64,000 nt of DNA from Curtobacterium sp. MCBD17_032 (GTDB taxonomy: Bacteria > Actinomycetota > Actinomycetes > Actinomycetales > Microbacteriaceae): contig NZ_QKTO01000005.1 of NCBI RefSeq assembly GCF_003234855.1, positions 1-64,000 on the forward strand, in the 5' to 3' direction. Below are positions 50,828 through 59,963 of this stretch, one piece after another. Below the pieces are notes generated by a model that made no database searches, was not told the DNA's origin, and saw nothing but the letters and a program-made list of their open reading frames with translations. The position numbers were made by a program, and so were the translations under genes. Each line of letters starts with the position of its first letter. The stretch's first letter is position 1.

Positions 50828-53800
50828 ATGGCGAAGGTCCACGGCAACGATCCGACGGGGTACTCGTACGGCGACGCCGACGCACTGAAGACCGCGGCGC
50901 GCAACCTGGCGTCCGCGATCGACGGACAGACTGCGACGCGCGCCGCTGCGGTGACGAGCGCGGGACGCGAGTTCCGCGGGTACTTCTCGCAGGTGTTCGC
51001 CGACAACGCCGGCATCGCATCCCGCAGCGCGAGCAAGCTCTCGGACGCGCTGTCGTCCCTGGTCGGCTTCGTCGACGAGCTGCGCGAGGCGGCGAAGCAG
51101 GAGGACCGACGGCGGGCCGACGCCAAGGCGTGGGAGGCTCGGAAGCGCGAGCGCGAGGAGAACTTCTTCATCGGTGCCGCGCACGAGGTGTCGACGTGGT
51201 TCGGTGCCGAGGACGACCCGAAGCCCCCGGAACCCGAGCCGGAGCCACAGCTCCAGGCCGATGCGGTCTCGGTCCGCGGTCGCACGATCCCGGCGGGCGG
51301 TGGCGGCAGCGGGGGCACGTCGTCGGCGGTGCCGGCCGATCTCCGATCGTTCGCCTCGAGCACCCGTGGTGCCGACGACTCCCTGTCCGGCGCGGTGTCG
51401 TCGTTCCGCAACGCCCTGGCCGACTACGAGTCGGGGTGCAACACGTGCTGGGGCACGCTGCACGCGCAGTCCCTCGTGACGGCGGTGCAGGACTGGCTCA
51501 CGGACAACGGACACGACGCCTCGTGGGCGGACACGGTGGCCGCACAGTTCGAGGCCGCCGGCGGTGGGTCCGGACCGGCGACGCTCTCGGACGCCTCGAT
51601 CGCTGCGGCGCTGGCGTCAGCCGGGGTCGCGGTCGGACGCGACGACTTCACGATCGGCCCGTTCTCCGCCATGGGGACACCACCCACCAACGGGTTCGCC
51701 GACGATCCGGTGAACACCGCGACGGGCAACTTCCTCGAGCCGGAGGACGACCTGACCTTCGGCGGCGCTGCGGCGTCCCTGCGGTTCTCCCGGATGTACA
51801 ACTCGCTCGACACCCGGGTCGGGGCGTTCGGGGTCGGATGGTCGTCGGTGCTCGACGTCCGGTTGGAGCTCGGCGACGAACTGGCCTCGATCGTGCTCGA
51901 GGACGGGCGCCAGGTCGACTTCCCGCGCGACGGCGACGGTTGGGGTCGCGGTGTCGGTCAGGACCTCTGGCTCCGTCGCGAGGCCACCGCACTCGTCGTC
52001 ACGGACAACACCGGCGTCCGCTGGATGTTCTCGCCCGCCGGTGTCTGGCTGCACACCGGACGTGGCCCGGGGACTGGCGTGTCGGTCCTCCGCGACGACG
52101 ACGACCGGATCACCCGGCTCGAGCACGAACTCGGTCGTGCGCTCGACGTGGAGTACCACGGCGACCGCGTCGCTTCCGTGTCTGCGTCCGACGGCCGGCG
52201 CGTGGAGTACGACTACGACGACGCGCGCCACCTGGTCGCCGTGCAGGACGCCGTCGGCACGCGACGCTACCGCTGGAACGACGCAGGTCTCATCGACCAG
52301 GTGACCGCCGCGACCGGCGTCGTCGAGTGCATCAACACCTACGATGACCGGGGCCGTGTCGTCGAACAGCGCTCGCCGTTCGGACGGACCGTGCGGTTCT
52401 CCTACCTGCAGGGCAGGGTGACCTCCGTCTCGGACACGGACGGCGGCAACGCCAACACCTGGATCGCGGACCGCAGCGGTCGAGTGGTCGGCATCGTCGA
52501 CTCCGACGGCGCGCGGCAGTCGATGTCCTACGACCGACACGGACACCTGGTCTCGGTCACCGAGCGGGACGGGTCGGTGACGGTGCACGGGTACGACGAC
52601 CGGGGACGCCGCACGCGCACCGTGACCCCGGACGGTGCCGGCGTGACGTACGCCCACGACGACCAGGACCGGACCATCACCGTGGTGACCGCCGACGGCG
52701 GGATCGTCGAGTACGAGTACCGCGGCGACGACCGCAACCCGTCCGTCATCAGCGATCCCGTCGGCGGACGGACGCTCCTCGAGTGGCGTGCCGGACAGCT
52801 GACTCGCTGCACGGACCCGACCGGCGTGGTCGTCACGTTCCACCACGACCAACACGGCGACCTCGTCGCCATCGAGGATGCCGACGGGGGGACAGCGCGC
52901 TTCGTCCGCGACGCAGCGGGACGCGTCGTCGAGGCGGTCACCCCGCTCGGCGCCCGAACCTCGTACCGCTACGACGCGGCAGGTCTGCTGACCGCTCGCG
53001 AAGCTCCCGACGGTGGTGTGTGGCGGTTCGAGCACGATGATGCCGGGCGCGTGATCGCCACCACGGATCCGACGGGAGCCCGGACGGCGGTCGAGTACGA
53101 CGCGCACGGCGAGATCACCGCGACCACCGACCCGCTCGGGCGCCAGACCACCAAGCGGTTCGACGAGCTCGGCAACGTCTCCGCGCTCACCCTGCCCGAC
53201 GGGGCGGAGTGGCGCTTCGTGCACGATGCACTCTCGCGGCTGCGCACCGTCGTCGATCCCGCGGGTGGTTCCTGGACGCGCGAGTACGACGCGATCGGCG
53301 CCGTCACCGCGACCCTGGACCCGACCGGTGTCCGCACCGCGGCCGACCGGAAGCGCGCCGACGGCACCACGATCGTGCGTTCCGCGTTCGAGGAGGTCAG
53401 CGTCCGCACCGATGCGCTGGGTCGGCCGGTCAGCGTCCTGCAGAGCGACGGGTCCGCCATCGTGACCGTGTGCGACGCGGCTGGTCGGATCGTCGAGTCG
53501 CTGGACGGGGAGGGCGGGCTGACCCGCTTCGAGCGCGATCTCGCGGGTCGCGTCGTCGCCGTCACCACACCCGCTGGTCGGACGACGACGTACACCTACG
53601 ACCGGTGCGGACGACCGGTGACGGCCACGGATCCGCTCAGCGGTCGGACGTCACTCCGCTACGACGCCGACGGACGGGTCGTCGAGCGGACGGATGCGGA
53701 CGGCGACGTCGAGCGCACCGAGTACGACGCAGTCGGTCGGGTCACCTCCGTCGACGTGCCGGCCCTCGGGATCATCCGGTACCGCTACGACCGGGCGGGG

Positions 53801-56158
53801 CGCGTGGTCGAGGCACGTGACCCGCGGTTCGGTCGCCGCTCGTTCCGGTACGACGCCGCGGGGCAGCTGGTCGCGGCGACCAACGGCCTCGGCGGGGTGA
53901 CGCGCTACGAGTACGACGGTCGCGGGCGGCTCGTCCGCACCACCGATCCGCTCGGAGCAGTCACGACGCGGACCTACACCGAGCTCGACAAGGTCGCCAG
54001 CTCGACGGACCCCCTCGGCCGGACGACGAGCGCGACGTACGACGCTGCCGGTCGCCAGGTCTCCCAGACGGAGCCCGACGGCACCATGCTCCGGTGGGAG
54101 TACGACGCAGCCGGCCGAGAGGCCGCCCAGTACGTGGACGACGCGCTGGTCGCTCGCATCGAGCGCGACCCGCGCTCGCGGACCGTGACCATCTCCGACC
54201 ACACCCGACCGGACGTCACCAGTGCCCACCTGCTGGAGTACGACCGTCGGGGTCTCCTCGTCCGCCGTGTGACGGACGGTCGAGAGACGCGGTGGACGTA
54301 CGACGCGGACGGCCTCCGGACGTCGGTGCACGCGCCGGACGGTTCCGTGACGCGCACCGAGCGTGATCCCGCGGGTCGGAAGGGCACCGTCGAGCACACC
54401 GCGTTCGGCGACGTCCACCACGAGTACGACGGCGCCGGTCGACTCACGGCGGTGCGCACGGCAGGGACGAGCGACTCCTGGTCCCACGATCACGGTTTCG
54501 TCGTCGGGCACACCCGCTCCGACGCGGACACGACATCGACGACACGGTTGACCCGCGATCGAGACGGTCGGCTCGTCCGGATCGAGCGGCCGGGCACGAC
54601 GACGGTCTACGAGCACGACGCAGCGATGCAGCTCGTCCGTGCCGACACCGACGGTGTCGAGACCACGTGGTCCTACGACGCCGCCGGCCGACTCGTCGTC
54701 GAACGCACCGGGGGTGGCACCCGCACGTTCGAGTACGACGATGCGGGCCAGCTCGTCGCGGTGACCGGACCCGAAGGGCGGACCTCGCACGAGTACGATG
54801 CGCGCGGCCAGCGCGTGCGGAGCACTGCCCCGGACGGTACGGCGACGCGGTACTCGTGGGACGGGCGGGGGTGGCTCCGACTGATCGCCTCGGGCTCGTC
54901 GAGCACGTCGACCCACGTGGATGCACTCGGCGACCTCGTCGACGTCGACGGCGTCCGACTCGACTGGGACGCCGCTGCCGCCGTTCCCACCCTGCTGGCC
55001 GTCGACGACTCCCCCGTGCTCCGCACGCCGGTCGGACTGCTCGGTGGTCCGGAGGGTACTGGAGCAACGGGCTGGCGGACGGCCCGCAGCACGCCCGAGG
55101 CCGATCCGTGGCAGCTCCTCGCCGCGGCCTCCGGCGATCGCGAGGGCGCGCTCTCGTTCGGCGCGGACGGGACGCCGGTGGTGGCCGGACTCGAGTGGAT
55201 GGGGGCGCGCGCCTACGATCCCGCGACCCGTGGCTTCCTCTCGACCGACCCGATCACCGCTCCAGCGGGGGCGGCCTGGGGCGCGAACCCGTACTCGTTC
55301 GCTGGGAACGACCCGCTGCACGCGGTCGACCCACTCGGTCTCGCGCCGATCACGGATGCCGAGCTCGAGGCGTACGCCGCCGCCGAGCAGGGGCCGCTCG
55401 CGCGGGCGGCAGCGGCGACCGGTGACTGGTTCGGGGACAACTGGGAGTACGTCGCCGGCGGAGCGATGGTCGTCGCGGGCGGTGCCCTCATGCTCACCGG
55501 TGTCGGCGGGCCGCTCGGCGGGATGCTCATCGGTGCCGGCGCGGACACCATCATCCAGAAGGCCACGACCGGCGAGGTCAACTGGGGACAGGTTGCCGTC
55601 AGCGGGGCGTTCGGGATGGTCGGCGGTGGCCTCGGGGCTGCGGTCGGCAAGCACTTCGTCGGCAACGCCGTCGAGGGCGCGGTGGAGAACGTGGCGAACA
55701 CCGTCGTCAGCGGTCAGCCACTCACGCCGGGCAAGCTCCTCGGTTCCGCTGTCGAGGGCGCTACGACGTCCGCTGCGACCGGCGGCACGATGTCGAAGGT
55801 GCACCTGCCGTCAGCGGTGAACAAGCTCGGCGACGAGCTCCCGGTTCCTCCGCCAGGGATCATCTACCGACGCACCGACCTCACCGGGAATCTCAAGCCG
55901 TACGTCGGACAGACCAGAAGCGACGAACACTTCCTCCTGCGGCAGTCAGCGCACGAACGGGAGCACCCGGACTCACTCTTCCGTTTCGAACAGATCGACC
56001 GCGGTCATCCAGGGCAGGATCTGGATCGGCGCGAGGAGTTCCACATCCGTAACGAAGGCGGTCCGACGAACAAGTCACATCCCGATGGGGGACTCTCGAA
56101 CAAACGACACCAGATGAGCGAGAAACGCTACGCTGCGGCAGGAGGAAGCCCGTATTGA
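50828..56158 (+). CDS. RHS-repeat polymorphic toxin with C-terminal GIY-YIG-like nuclease
   Basis: 1776 aa with a GGGGGGA ribosome site. No signal peptide. Residues 1-110 are helical and WXG100-like (DADALKTAARNLASAIDGQ), which hints at type VII secretion; a second helical block spans ~170-260. DPVNTATGNFLEPEDDL (~290) is a DUF6531-type start. YD/RHS repeats fill ~400-1450, and the Rhs core ends RGFLSTDPITAP...DPLGL near 1500. A Gly-rich hydrophobic stretch (1530-1600) precedes the toxin tip (1675-1776). The tip has IIY1680, PYVG (Y1692), R1705, and the acidic helix with E1736/E1737, the order of GIY-YIG nucleases. It should cut DNA or RNA in rival cells. The next gene starts inside its stop. 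Confidence 0.88.
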   Translation: MAKVHGNDPTGYSYGDADALKTAARNLASAIDGQTATRAAAVTSAGREFRGYFSQVFADNAGIASRSASKLSDALSSLVGFVDELREAAKQEDRRRADAKAWEARKREREENFFIGAAHEVSTWFGAEDDPKPPEPEPEPQLQADAVSVRGRTIPAGGGGSGGTSSAVPADLRSFASSTRGADDSLSGAVSSFRNALADYESGCNTCWGTLHAQSLVTAVQDWLTDNGHDASWADTVAAQFEAAGGGSGPATLSDASIAAALASAGVAVGRDDFTIGPFSAMGTPPTNGFADDPVNTATGNFLEPEDDLTFGGAAASLRFSRMYNSLDTRVGAFGVGWSSVLDVRLELGDELASIVLEDGRQVDFPRDGDGWGRGVGQDLWLRREATALVVTDNTGVRWMFSPAGVWLHTGRGPGTGVSVLRDDDDRITRLEHELGRALDVEYHGDRVASVSASDGRRVEYDYDDARHLVAVQDAVGTRRYRWNDAGLIDQVTAATGVVECINTYDDRGRVVEQRSPFGRTVRFSYLQGRVTSVSDTDGGNANTWIADRSGRVVGIVDSDGARQSMSYDRHGHLVSVTERDGSVTVHGYDDRGRRTRTVTPDGAGVTYAHDDQDRTITVVTADGGIVEYEYRGDDRNPSVISDPVGGRTLLEWRAGQLTRCTDPTGVVVTFHHDQHGDLVAIEDADGGTARFVRDAAGRVVEAVTPLGARTSYRYDAAGLLTAREAPDGGVWRFEHDDAGRVIATTDPTGARTAVEYDAHGEITATTDPLGRQTTKRFDELGNVSALTLPDGAEWRFVHDALSRLRTVVDPAGGSWTREYDAIGAVTATLDPTGVRTAADRKRADGTTIVRSAFEEVSVRTDALGRPVSVLQSDGSAIVTVCDAAGRIVESLDGEGGLTRFERDLAGRVVAVTTPAGRTTTYTYDRCGRPVTATDPLSGRTSLRYDADGRVVERTDADGDVERTEYDAVGRVTSVDVPALGIIRYRYDRAGRVVEARDPRFGRRSFRYDAAGQLVAATNGLGGVTRYEYDGRGRLVRTTDPLGAVTTRTYTELDKVASSTDPLGRTTSATYDAAGRQVSQTEPDGTMLRWEYDAAGREAAQYVDDALVARIERDPRSRTVTISDHTRPDVTSAHLLEYDRRGLLVRRVTDGRETRWTYDADGLRTSVHAPDGSVTRTERDPAGRKGTVEHTAFGDVHHEYDGAGRLTAVRTAGTSDSWSHDHGFVVGHTRSDADTTSTTRLTRDRDGRLVRIERPGTTTVYEHDAAMQLVRADTDGVETTWSYDAAGRLVVERTGGGTRTFEYDDAGQLVAVTGPEGRTSHEYDARGQRVRSTAPDGTATRYSWDGRGWLRLIASGSSSTSTHVDALGDLVDVDGVRLDWDAAAAVPTLLAVDDSPVLRTPVGLLGGPEGTGATGWRTARSTPEADPWQLLAAASGDREGALSFGADGTPVVAGLEWMGARAYDPATRGFLSTDPITAPAGAAWGANPYSFAGNDPLHAVDPLGLAPITDAELEAYAAAEQGPLARAAAATGDWFGDNWEYVAGGAMVVAGGALMLTGVGGPLGGMLIGAGADTIIQKATTGEVNWGQVAVSGAFGMVGGGLGAAVGKHFVGNAVEGAVENVANTVVSGQPLTPGKLLGSAVEGATTSAATGGTMSKVHLPSAVNKLGDELPVPPPGIIYRRTDLTGNLKPYVGQTRSDEHFLLRQSAHEREHPDSLFRFEQIDRGHPGQDLDRREEFHIRNEGGPTNKSHPDGGLSNKRHQMSEKRYAAAGGSPY

Positions 56159-56676
56159 ACAGCGCAAAAAGTGTGTACGACGTGTCCGTCGGTGATGTCT
56201 TCTCCGTTCCCGTGGATGATCGACGCCGCGCCGTCGGCCAGGTCGTAGGCGAGTACAAGTCCGCCTTCTACGTCGTCGTCTTCGATCGAACGATCGAGGA
56301 GGCCGACGGCCCATCGCTCCAACTCGAGGATCCGACGAAGTACGAGCCGGTGTTCGCCCGGCTGATCTTCGACTCACGGTTCCGCCCAGGCATGTGGGAG
56401 ATCGTCGGACACGCCGCGGCCGATTCCGAGCGGTACCTTCCGGCTTTCACCTACGGGTCCGCGGATCTCGACGGCATCAAGATCACGAACTTCGACGGAA
56501 CGAAGGTCCGCAACGCATCGGAAGCCGAGTCGACGAGCATCCCCCGCCTTGCGATCGACTCACCGCTGATCCTGGAGAAGGCCGTGCAGGCGCACTTCGG
56601 CACTGGCCCTTGGCTTCCTGCTTTCGAAGAACTCCGGTACCAGCGGGGCATCGCGTCTGCGCAGCTCTTTCGCTGA
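56155..56676 (+). CDS. Imm26-like immunity protein for the RHS toxin
   Basis: 173 aa. TTG start overlapping the toxin stop (TTGA) with GGAGGA upstream. N-terminal VGDVFSVPVDDRRRAVGQVV fits the Imm26 opening (GDvFaIPL). FRPGMWEIVGHAA and LDGIKITNFDG are shared with the fusion protein encoded at 59964. As the gene directly coupled to the toxin tip it is the natural antidote. Its DNA looks richer in A/T than the flanks, as is usual for swapped toxin-immunity cassettes. Confidence 0.75.
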   Translation: MNSAKSVYDVSVGDVFSVPVDDRRRAVGQVVGEYKSAFYVVVFDRTIEEADGPSLQLEDPTKYEPVFARLIFDSRFRPGMWEIVGHAAADSERYLPAFTYGSADLDGIKITNFDGTKVRNASEAESTSIPRLAIDSPLILEKAVQAHFGTGPWLPAFEELRYQRGIASAQLFR

Positions 56677-56699
56677 AGAAACAAGCCGGGACACAGGGA

Positions 56700-56836
56700 G
56701 AGAGCGCGAGGGATGAAGTGGCCGTCGAGGACCTCTCGTTGCTCCCGGTCGGAGAAACGGTCTCGACGAGTACATCATCCCGAACGGCATCGAGAAGGGC
56801 GAGATCCAGGTCGATCGCGTCGATCCGGAGTTCTGA
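56700..56836 (+). pseudogene. Remnant tip of a second polymorphic toxin, frameshifted
   Basis: One frame reads ESARDEVAVEDLSLLPVGET and then loses sense near 56760. Another frame picks up NGLDEYIIPNGIEKGEIQVDRVDPEF and stops at 56836. Joined, they look like the last ~45 residues of a toxin domain (polymorphic toxins often end in DEYIIPxGI...-type tails). There is no start codon and no upstream body, as expected for a silent replacement tip left behind by cassette exchange. An immunity-like gene follows 2 bp later. Confidence 0.5.
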
Positions 56837-56837
56837 C

Positions 56838-57212
56838 ATGCAAGAAGTCTTCTTCCTCTCCTCCATGGACAGCAAGCGGTTCTCGTCCGTCTTCCGGTGC
56901 GAAATGGAACGACCGATCGAGCTCCCGAACGGTCACCATGCACTGATGGTCAGCTGCGATCCGCCGCTGAACGGTCAAGAGCTCGGCCACCCGCTGGGCA
57001 TCGGGGAGTTGTTGCTCTGGAGTCGGTTCGAAGACGAAGACATCTGGACGCTCCCCGCCTTCCCGCACTTCGTGCAGATCTGTCTCCCTGACGTCGATCT
57101 GCCGGTCCATGCCATGCCTCCGAGCATCGCGTGGGGCGAGATCTACAAGACCGAAGCAGACGCGCACGCCCACGAGATGAGCGCTCGCCCGCGCTCCTCA
57201 ACAAGCGGATGA
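56838..57212 (+). CDS. Orphan immunity-protein candidate
   Basis: 124 aa: MQEVFFLSSMDSKRFSSVFRCEM, then LPNGHHALMVSCDPPLNGQELGHPLGIGELLLWSRFEDEDIWTLPAFPHFVQICLPD. No family recognised. It begins 2 bp after the broken toxin tip and its stop overlaps the next start (ATGA), so it is most simply the antidote of the lost toxin. The last ~12 residues (MSARPRSSTSG) look unlike a folded end and may reflect drift. Confidence 0.55.
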   Translation: MQEVFFLSSMDSKRFSSVFRCEMERPIELPNGHHALMVSCDPPLNGQELGHPLGIGELLLWSRFEDEDIWTLPAFPHFVQICLPDVDLPVHAMPPSIAWGEIYKTEADAHAHEMSARPRSSTSG

Positions 57213-58160
57213 TGACCATGTCGTTCGGCAGAAGACCAGGTCGCCTTGCCACCAGGAAACCGGAGCCCGACTTCGTCACGTACCACCGCCCGATCGGCTC
57301 ACAACCGACCGGCGTCCCGACGTTCCGCAACGTCGTCAACGGCATGACCATCCCCCCGCTGCGATGGCTCGTCACAGACCTCGAAATGGTCGTGCTGCCG
57401 GACTCGGACATCAACGTCCTCGAGTGGGCGCAGGAGCTGCGCGACAGCAGCGGCGCCGAGCTGTGGATCACCGACGGCGACATGCGGGGCTTCGCCGGGG
57501 ACAACCACCACATGATCGACGGCGAGTTCTCCGGGTTCCCGATCGGCAGCACCACGACGGACGCGTCACAGGCGGTGGTCCGCATCGACTTCTTCGACAG
57601 CTCGACGGTCACGGTCACCTTGGACAGTTCGGTGATCCGGACCTCCTGGGAGTTCGAACGCTTCCTCGCACCCGGCGTTCCCGTGTCCAGCATCGGCAGC
57701 CGTGACGAGGAGATCGCCGACGAGCAACGCCGCGCACAGGACGAGCAGCGACGCGCACAGGACGAGCAGCGACGCACACAGGAGGAACGTGACGGACAGC
57801 AGATCCGCGCACTCGTCCGGGTGTGCCTCCAGAACGCTCGGTTCAACGAGGCACCGACCCTCCTCACCCAGCTCGACGCAGGAGGAGCCGTCACGCCGTC
57901 CGGGCCGCCGTGCCTGGTCGCTCGAGCTCGAACGCGACGACGCGCCCCGTGTGGACCTCCCCGACGGGCCACCGCCGGAAGCCGCCAGTCACCGGACCGA
58001 CGCCGAGGCGCTCGCGGGCGAGTTGCTCATCTGGGTGCAGGACGGCACGATGCAGATGGTCGAGCTCCCGTGGTTCACCGACGCGATGCCGACCGAACTG
58101 CCGCGCGTCGATCAGCTCGTGCACCCGCAGATCGAGAGGCCGGGACGGAGAGGACTGTGA
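57209..58160 (+). pseudogene. Immunity-like gene split by a frameshift
   Basis: Starts ATG 57209 (MMTMSFGRRPG). The first frame codes MTIPPLRWLVTDLEMVVLPDSDI, HHMIDGEFSGFPIG and VVRIDFFDSSTVTVTL, then a DEQRRAQ repeat and LLTQLDAGGAVTPSG. Near 57895-57905 sense passes to another frame (RRAWSLELERDDAPRVDLPDG...LAGELLIWVQDGTMQMVELPWF) that ends at 58160. The end overlaps the next start as GTGA, which supports the corrected frame. Left uncorrected, the first frame runs on into the next gene and makes a false 453-residue fusion. The DLEMV and IDGEF parts match the small gene at 59311. Confidence 0.65.
57720..57782 (+). repeat. 21-bp in-frame tandem repeat, three units
   Basis: ACGAGCAGCGACGCGCACAG-type units at 57720-57740, 57741-57761 and 57762-57782. 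Each codes DEQRRAQ, giving a charged helical spacer inside the split immunity-like gene. Confidence 0.8.
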
Positions 58161-58567
58161 CGAACTCCGCACGGGCCCCCATCCAACTGCATGTCGCCAG
58201 CGACGCGATCGACGCCATCGCGATCGACACCGGCGTCACCGTCAGCTTCTCGAGCGGAGCGACCCTCCGGTTCGAGACCGCCTTCTCGCTGAGCGAGACC
58301 GACGGCCCGCACACCTTCATGAAGCCCGGGGACCCGCCTTCACTCCTGCCGCTCCTCACCCTGCACGCGAAGGCGGTGGAACGCGGCACCGTCACCGGTG
58401 CGCGCGTCGCCGTCCGCTTCGCATCGGGTGCGTTGCTGGAGGGGTCGTCCCACCGCGACCGGCCCTCGTGGCACTGGTCCGAACCAGGACGAGCACGCCT
58501 GGACATCGACGTCCTGACCGGCGGCGAGGTCGTCGCTCGCACGCTGCCGGGAAGGATGCCGTCATGA
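58157..58567 (+). CDS. Small protein of DUF6188-like type, unknown
   Basis: 136 aa, GTG start overlapping the previous stop. Two similar halves with alternating strands: IDAIAIDTGVTVSFSSGATLRFETAFSL and TGARVAVRFASGALLEGSS...HWSEPG. Small proteins of this form are frequent beside polymorphic toxins. The family link is tentative. ATGA overlap with the next gene. Confidence 0.55.
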   Translation: MTNSARAPIQLHVASDAIDAIAIDTGVTVSFSSGATLRFETAFSLSETDGPHTFMKPGDPPSLLPLLTLHAKAVERGTVTGARVAVRFASGALLEGSSHRDRPSWHWSEPGRARLDIDVLTGGEVVARTLPGRMPS

Positions 58568-59274
58568 CGGACGTCGTGTCGGTCGACGTCCTGCGCCGAC
58601 ACATCCCGAGATCCGACCCGCTCGTCCCGGGCCGGGTGCACGAGGTGTTGTCCGCTGTCGCCGACGATGCCGATGTCCTCGCCTACAACGTGCCGGCACG
58701 CTCGTTCGTCGAGGTCGTCCGGCGGAGCTACGCACAGGACGAACCCGACCTGCTGCCACTGGTCGAACCACTCGGGCCGCTCGGGGACGCACTCGTCCTC
58801 GTGTGCCAGGTCGAGTCCGGTCCGGAGATCGTCACCGTCCTCCTCCGCGCTGCCGATCGGGCATTCCTGTCCGCGACGGCTCACGACCGATCCGTCGGCG
58901 CCCCGCACGTCACCGCCGTCGCACTCACGGCGCTCCTCCGCTCCACGCAGGCACCGGGTGCAGCCGAGGCGCTGACGGTCGCGCTGCGTCTCGCGCCGGA
59001 GGAGCGGATCAGGATCTTCGTGCAGGGCGCGCATCCGACTGCGCGGACGCTGCTCACCAAGTACACGCTGGCCACGGAGAAGGGGTTCGACGTCCGTGGG
59101 CTCCTCGCGTTCACCGACGCGTTGCTCGCGCTGGAGGCCCGACTCGTCCCCTTCTGCATCGTCACGTCCGGCGGGTCCTCGTCCACGATCGCACTCGGGG
59201 ACGAGCGGACGTCGGTCGTCGCGGCCATGACCGTGCACGGCATCGGGTCGCACCCTCAACCGACGGAGGAATGA
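58564..59274 (+). CDS. Protein of unknown function in the toxin locus
   Basis: 236 aa, mixed alpha/beta, no signal or membrane segment: MTDVVSVDVLRRHIPRSDPLV, LGDALVLVCQVESGPEIVTVLLRAAD, and LVPFCIVTSGGSSSTIALGDERTSVVAAMTVHGIG. No known motif. Coupled to the previous gene by ATGA. Could be an immunity protein of its own or a leftover passenger. Confidence 0.5.
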   Translation: MTDVVSVDVLRRHIPRSDPLVPGRVHEVLSAVADDADVLAYNVPARSFVEVVRRSYAQDEPDLLPLVEPLGPLGDALVLVCQVESGPEIVTVLLRAADRAFLSATAHDRSVGAPHVTAVALTALLRSTQAPGAAEALTVALRLAPEERIRIFVQGAHPTARTLLTKYTLATEKGFDVRGLLAFTDALLALEARLVPFCIVTSGGSSSTIALGDERTSVVAAMTVHGIGSHPQPTEE

Positions 59275-59310
59275 CCTGTCCCCGAGCACCATCAGGACGG
59301 AGGAAGCAGG

Positions 59311-59817
59311 ATGACCTCGACAGTCCCGCAGGACCTCGAGATGGTCACGTACACGATCCCCGCTGCCCGGATCGCACTGCCCGATTTCGTGCAGTTGTTC
59401 TCAGAGCTCGAAACACCAGAACTCGAAGCACCCGAGCTCGTCTGGGTCCTCACGACCCTGTACGCCGTCACGTCCCCTGACCAGTTGGTCGAAGCACTCC
59501 CACTCGAACGCCGTGTCGACGCCGCGGAGGAACCAGGGCTCGTCCTCAGCCACGCCGAGGCGACGGACATCGCCGACAGCATCTGGCAGCTCATCGACGG
59601 CGAATTCCTCGGGTACCTGCCCGGCGGGGACCTGACCGACGAGACGAACCTGGTCGTCCGCATCGACGCTTTCGACAGCGGCGAATGGACCGTGACGGTC
59701 CGACCACCGCTCACGACGATGAGCGATGCCTTCGACCGGAAGTACGGCCCAGCGCGGCCCGGCCGCCCGGCGACTCGTCTCGAGGAGTTCGGGCCACGCC
59801 GGCAGACGGCGATCTGA
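59311..59817 (+). CDS. Small immunity-like protein, paralogue of the split gene
   Basis: 168 aa with a GGAGGAAGCAGG ribosome site. Shares DLEMV near the N-terminus and LIDGEFLGYLPGG...NLVVRIDAFDSGEWTVTV with the frameshifted gene at 57209. The two therefore belong to one unnamed family. A conserved IDGEFxG and VVRIDxFDS signature is visible. Probable immunity protein. Confidence 0.55.
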   Translation: MTSTVPQDLEMVTYTIPAARIALPDFVQLFSELETPELEAPELVWVLTTLYAVTSPDQLVEALPLERRVDAAEEPGLVLSHAEATDIADSIWQLIDGEFLGYLPGGDLTDETNLVVRIDAFDSGEWTVTVRPPLTTMSDAFDRKYGPARPGRPATRLEEFGPRRQTAI

Positions 59818-59963
59818 CGGAGGAGGCACGATGACCGACGATCCCGCTCTCGAGTGCACCGACGGCCGGGTGACGTCCGCAGCTTCGCTTTCCAGACGAA
59901 GCGATGTCCGACTCACCAGTCGTGCCACGATGAGGGTGTCATCGGACGAGGGGAACGGACGAC

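Noticed and set aside
53651..55804. Long open frame antisense to the RHS repeats
   Set aside because: Shadow of the RHS coding strand; repeated His/Arg/Gly pattern mirrors the YD repeats.
57209..58567. One ~450-codon ORF joining the immunity-like gene to the next gene
   Set aside because: Middle part (residues ~235-315) is Arg-rich shadow sequence; sense continues in another frame to 58160 and the next gene has its own GTGA-coupled start.
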